Positions 30,433-33,361 of a stretch of DNA of 33,361 bases are shown one piece after another (within the stretch, counting starts at the first letter, position 1; the number at the start of each line of letters is the position of its first letter). The position numbers were made by a program, and so were the translations under genes. The notes below the pieces were generated by a model. The model was not told where the DNA came from. It saw only the letters and a program-made list of their open reading frames with translations, and did not search any database. The stretch is from Spirulina sp. GTDB lineage: Bacteria; Cyanobacteriota; Cyanobacteriia; Cyanobacteriales; Spirulinaceae. The stretch covers positions 1 through 33,361 of the forward strand of contig JAABSU010000008.1 of assembly GCA_011390265.1 (NCBI GenBank), in the 5' to 3' direction.

Positions 30433-32271
30433 TTAAAACGAGAACGTGGCCCGCAACGCCCCAATTAACACCGTATCGTTGTTGGCGTTATGCCCCGGAT
30501 TAAACACGGCCACCAAACCGGGTGTAAGTGTGATGTTGTTACTCAACCGCCAGCGATAAAACGCCTCTAGATGATACGCCGTATCATCCCGACCGCCATT
30601 AAACGCGGTGCTGCCCGTTTTAAAGAAGCTCGGAATATTCCCCAGCACTTGACCATTGGCGCTTAAATTACTTTCTGTGATGCGGGGTGGCATACCAAAG
30701 AAGATGCCGCCAAAATTCCCCTCGGCAAACAGATCCGGGAACTGCAACGATAGCATCCAATTGTTGGTCTGTACTGAACCGTTGAAATTGCGTTGATGGG
30801 AGGTTGTCCAGCCCACCCAGCCGCCAAGGGTCACAGCATCGGTAATGGCCCAGTTGGCGGTGATGCCAATGGCGTTGGTTTCGAGATCCACACCATTGAG
30901 CGACGAGACTTGCTCATCACCCACAAAGGTATTCAAGAAGCCTTGGTTTGCACCGGATCGACCATTGAGGAAATAGAGGGCAATATCTGTATTGCGGGTG
31001 GGTGTGACGAGAGCTTGAAGCCCTAGGGTATAGGCTTTACCGATGAAGCCTTCGGTGGGAACATTCGCAAACGCTGCCGAATAGACCCCCTGCACACTCA
31101 GGATCGGTGTGGCTTGCCAGTCAAAACCAGCCCCGGCACTGGTTCCGCCCAGTTGAATGATCGGGTTGCGCTGGGCAAAGCGAGATATGGGGCCAAATCC
31201 GGCACTTTCGACGCGGGACGGGCCACGGAAGACGTTGACGGGGTTCACGCCTGCGGGGCCGATGATCACGGCTAGGCGATCGGTGACGCGCTGGCGATAG
31301 CTGACATCGCTGAAGATGAGGCTGTTGGTGGTGTCGGATTCGTAGCCTAAGCGGGTGAAGTTGTTGTTCACCAGGCCATAGTTGGCGGGGTCGGTGACGT
31401 TGGTGTTGATGTTGCCGGCTTGCATCCCGGTGAGCAGGTAACTACCGGGGCCAAATTGGGTGAGGAAGGTGAATTGGGCGTTGTAGCCAAAGCTGACTTC
31501 ATCGTTGGGGTCGGCGGTGTCGGTTCGACCATCACTTCCTGTTGCACCTGTGGTGTTGTTGCGGAAGTCGATGGAGTTGCTTAAGCGGCTTTGCAAACCG
31601 AATACCACTTGACCATAGAGTTTGGTGGTGGTGGAGAATTGGTTATCTTCGAGGAATTGCGCCCGGCTATCGAGGTTATCGACTCTGCTGCCGAGGTTGG
31701 CAAGTTCGGTTTCAAATTCTTGGAAGAGGCGACGCAGGATCTCGAAGTCTTCTTGGGTCGCAAAGTTGGCGGTGGTTTCTGCGAGGAGACGCTCCATGGT
31801 TTGCAGGCAAGCGTTCAGCCCAGCGGCGAATTCGTAGCGGCTGAGGGCTGTGTTCCCTCGAAATGTGCCGTTGGGGTAGCCTTTGAGGCAGTCGTAGCGG
31901 CTGATCAGGTCGCTGAGGGCGGCGTAGGCCCAGTCGCTGGGTTGCACGTCGGAGAGTTGGTTTACTCCGGTCAGTTGGCCCATCGGTGCGTTGGGACTGA
32001 GGGAGCCAAATGTCGGTTGCGGGGTGGGGGTGAAGTGGCTCAGGTCACGGTAGCTCGCCGGGGTGGTGGTGAACTGGCTCAGGTCACGGTTGAGGATGGT
32101 GCTGCCGTTGCCGAGATCTGCGGCGGTGGTGCTGGCTGCGGGTAGTTCGGGCAGGGCTTGGGTGGCGGTGGTGCTGGCAATGAAGGCGGTTGAACTGAGG
32201 CTAAGGACGCTAAAGAGCGAAAATAAGGGCGGGTTACGCATCAAAGTTAAGATGGTTGAATGGGATATCAT
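30433..32271 (-). CDS. Iron-uptake-type cyanobacterial porin (SLH plus OprB-like barrel)
   Basis: 612 aa. An N-terminal signal peptide (FSLFSVLSLSSTAFIASTTATQA) is followed by a Ser/Thr-rich linker and an SLH domain near 105-165 (SDVQPSDWAYAALSDLISRY and KGYPNGTFRGNTALSRYEFAAGLNAC). A coiled-coil segment follows near 185-220 (FEILRRLFQEFETELANLGSRV). The rest is a beta barrel ending ALRATFSF, with the terminal Phe needed for outer-membrane insertion. This is the layout of the SomA/SomB-like major porins of cyanobacteria, where the SLH part binds peptidoglycan. It probably passes ions and small inorganic solutes. The linker contains near-repeats (SYRDLSHFTPTP and NRDLSQFTTTP). Confidence 0.93.
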   Translation of the reverse strand: MISHSTILTLMRNPPLFSLFSVLSLSSTAFIASTTATQALPELPAASTTAADLGNGSTILNRDLSQFTTTPASYRDLSHFTPTPQPTFGSLSPNAPMGQLTGVNQLSDVQPSDWAYAALSDLISRYDCLKGYPNGTFRGNTALSRYEFAAGLNACLQTMERLLAETTANFATQEDFEILRRLFQEFETELANLGSRVDNLDSRAQFLEDNQFSTTTKLYGQVVFGLQSRLSNSIDFRNNTTGATGSDGRTDTADPNDEVSFGYNAQFTFLTQFGPGSYLLTGMQAGNINTNVTDPANYGLVNNNFTRLGYESDTTNSLIFSDVSYRQRVTDRLAVIIGPAGVNPVNVFRGPSRVESAGFGPISRFAQRNPIIQLGGTSAGAGFDWQATPILSVQGVYSAAFANVPTEGFIGKAYTLGLQALVTPTRNTDIALYFLNGRSGANQGFLNTFVGDEQVSSLNGVDLETNAIGITANWAITDAVTLGGWVGWTTSHQRNFNGSVQTNNWMLSLQFPDLFAEGNFGGIFFGMPPRITESNLSANGQVLGNIPSFFKTGSTAFNGGRDDTAYHLEAFYRWRLSNNITLTPGLVAVFNPGHNANNDTVLIGALRATFSF

Positions 32272-32354
32272 TGCGCTCGTTGGATTGGTAGTGGATTATC
32301 CAGACCACTCCAGAGACTTCAGGACGATACCACAAGTTCATTATTAATGAGTAA

Positions 32355-32540
32355 ATAATAATACGGATTTTTAGAGATTTTGAATCTCGCCTTGGTGATG
32401 CTTATGACTGGCTCTGTGCTTCGCGGCGGGACTGGCTGCCGAGTACGGATGTTTGGCGGCTGTGGCGGGTTTGGGCGGCGGCGAAGTCATGGCTCATTGC
32501 ACTGTTGCAGTCCGGATGCGATCGGCTGGGGGCGTTGACC
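32355..32540 (+). pseudogene. Reverse-transcriptase N-terminal relic
   Basis: A plus-strand frame with no proper start reads FESRLGDAYDWLCASRRDW followed by LPSTDVWRLWRVWAAAKSWL. The AYDWLC-x-x-R-R-D-x(5)-D-(V/I)-W pattern resembles the N-terminus of a class of bacterial reverse transcriptases common in cyanobacteria (AYDWLCRRR..ADIW). The catalytic palm motifs are absent, as the frame runs into the next gene's upstream region. The ORF at 32402-32701 (minus) is an antisense shadow. The identification is from memory and tentative. Confidence 0.35.
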
Positions 32541-32620
32541 GAAATGTTGTGTGATTTTACCTTGTGCCGCGCAAAACAACATAGCATATACTGGGTAAAA
32601 TATACATTTTCTGACCAACA
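32541..32620 (+). promoter_or_regulatory. Upstream region of the secreted repeat protein
   Basis: The stretch becomes AT-rich before the ATG. TTGTGC and TATACT are 19 bp apart (32564 and about 32589), a weak sigma70-like pair, and TAAAAT lies a little further on. No Shine-Dalgarno sequence precedes the ATG (ctgaccaaca). The promoter is therefore only a suggestion. Confidence 0.2.
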
Positions 32621-33361
32621 ATGCAAACTAAATCTAAAATCGCTCTGGCTGCTGCGCTGCTGAGTTCCGTTGCGCTTTGGGGTTTTGCCGAAACCGCTCA
32701 CGCACAGGATGTGAATGCCCTAACCGTCGCTTCGTTCAACCCCAGCACGGGCGAGATGATTCTCACTCATTCTCGCGGTATTCTCAATTTCCCCGTTCCC
32801 TCTTCTCTCATTGTTTCCTTCCAGATTCATGATGCTAACCTTCCTGTCCAGTTTGGCCCGGTCGACTCATCGTCTTCGGGTGGGGCTCACTATTTTTATG
32901 GGTCATTGCCGATTTATGGTTTTCTCCTACCACCATTCCAGGTTATTGGCTTCGTCCACTCATCCCCTTTCTCTTTCACTAACGACTCATCTGTGCAGTT
33001 GCGTTACTGGGGTTTCGACAATTCTGCTACCATATCCAATCACTCGGGGTCCTCTCCATATCTTTCAGAGGCTCGTGGGTTTCTCTATTCCGACACTTCA
33101 TCTTTGCCTTTCCCGAATGGGTTTACTTTCGTTCCTCCTTCACCCCCTACACCTACGCTTTCACCCACGGTTACGCCCACCCCGCCCACGCTTACGCCCA
33201 CCCCGCCCACGCTTACGCCCACCCCGCCCACGGTTACGCCCCCTCCTAGTTCACTCAATGTTCCGGAGTTGAACGCCACTCGCCTCACCCTGCCCGAACC
33301 CACCACCCAACCCGACCACCCCAACGCCCAAAATAACCCCGCCGCCAATGCTGCACCGGGC
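32621..33361 (+). CDS. Secreted protein with Pro/Thr repeats, 3' end outside the window
   Basis: At least 247 codons, open to the window end, which explains its absence from the ORF track. Residues 1-27 are a clear signal peptide (KSKIALAAALLSSVALWGF, then AETAHA before QDV). The mature part is Ser/Phe-rich with SGGAHYFYGSLP and NSATISNHSGSSPYLSEARGF, similar in feel to cyanobacterial PEP-CTERM-type or choice-of-anchor secreted proteins. A Pro/Thr repeat (TPTPPTL units) spans about 177-206, followed by an Asn/Pro-rich tail. The sense strand is unusually pyrimidine-rich and uses many TCT, TTC and CTC codons unlike its neighbours. The ORF at 32811-33272 is a shadow in another frame. Confidence 0.72.
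   Translation, partial: MQTKSKIALAAALLSSVALWGFAETAHAQDVNALTVASFNPSTGEMILTHSRGILNFPVPSSLIVSFQIHDANLPVQFGPVDSSSSGGAHYFYGSLPIYGFLLPPFQVIGFVHSSPFSFTNDSSVQLRYWGFDNSATISNHSGSSPYLSEARGFLYSDTSSLPFPNGFTFVPPSPPTPTLSPTVTPTPPTLTPTPPTLTPTPPTVTPPPSSLNVPELNATRLTLPEPTTQPDHPNAQNNPAANAAPG
33171..33240 (+). repeat. 21-bp tandem repeat coding for Pro/Thr units
   Basis: acgcccaccccgcccacgctt and close variants are repeated about three times in frame, encoding TPTPPTL/TPTPPTV. The array likely varies in length between strains. Confidence 0.85.

Noticed and set aside
31591-32145. 184-aa plus-strand ORF
   Set aside because: Antisense to the SLH and coiled-coil part of the porin; a valine/glycine-rich shadow.
32402-32701. 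99-aa minus-strand ORF
   Set aside because: Antisense to the reverse-transcriptase-like frame and to the signal-peptide start of the secreted protein.

Overview
The window looks like a chromosomal segment of a cyanobacterium. It has cyanobacterial NDH-1 genes in the order ndhA-ndhI-ndhG-ndhE, a CBS-CP12 fusion, a DUF1517 protein, an SLH-type iron-uptake porin, and frequent GCGATCGC (HIP1) octamers in the core genes. The core is GC-rich. No tRNA, rRNA or CRISPR array was seen.

Layout. 1-206: C-terminus of an AI-2E-type transporter. 361-2736: a WecG/TagA/CpsF glycosyltransferase with an unusual C-terminal tandem domain, then a homocysteine-biosynthesis (DUF39) protein. 2733-5099 (minus): a Wzz/Wzc-type polysaccharide co-polymerase and kinase. 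5358-7424: a subtilisin-like protease with a P-domain. 7425-13284: an accessory island. 13304-17571 (minus): murJ, holB and a multidomain peptidoglycan hydrolase. 17709-18626: two receiver-only response regulators. 18735-20156: a small membrane protein and a DUF1517 protein. 20205-22861 (minus): an M16 peptidase pair. 23052-24101: a small conserved ORF, a candidate short RNA with two terminators, and CBS-CP12. 24322-25740: an IS605-like element with an IsrB-type (IscB without HNH) protein and its omega/HEARO RNA, directly in front of ndhA. 25756-28724: ndhAIGE. 28861-30369: malQ. 30433-32271 (minus): a porin. 32355-33361: a reverse-transcriptase relic and a secreted Pro/Thr-repeat protein running off the end.

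The island at 7.4-13.3 kb is the most interesting part. An AT-rich restriction-modification pair (TdeIII-like endonuclease and C5 methylase) sits between a GTTATGT core four bases before the first ATG and a 70-bp hairpin with the layout of an integron attC site: R'' ACATAAC, an L arm with one extrahelical G, and R' GTTAGAC. R'' is the exact reverse complement of the core at the 5' boundary, as expected of an integron gene cassette. About 2.2 kb further on, a 42-codon antisense fragment reads like the catalytic-Arg region of an integron integrase (LLYGTGMRLTECLRLRV). Three toxin-antitoxin modules, a truncated copy of an antitoxin gene and a 174-bp copy of the murJ 3' end fill the rest. I read this as a degenerate integron or attC cluster in a cyanobacterial chromosome. 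The attC and integrase calls are by eye and need a covariance-model and profile search.

Functionally, the core holds envelope and polysaccharide functions (WecG-like, Wzc-like, MurJ, amidase/M15, porin), photosynthetic electron transport and carbon-metabolism control (NDH-1, CBS-CP12, MalQ), and signalling receivers.
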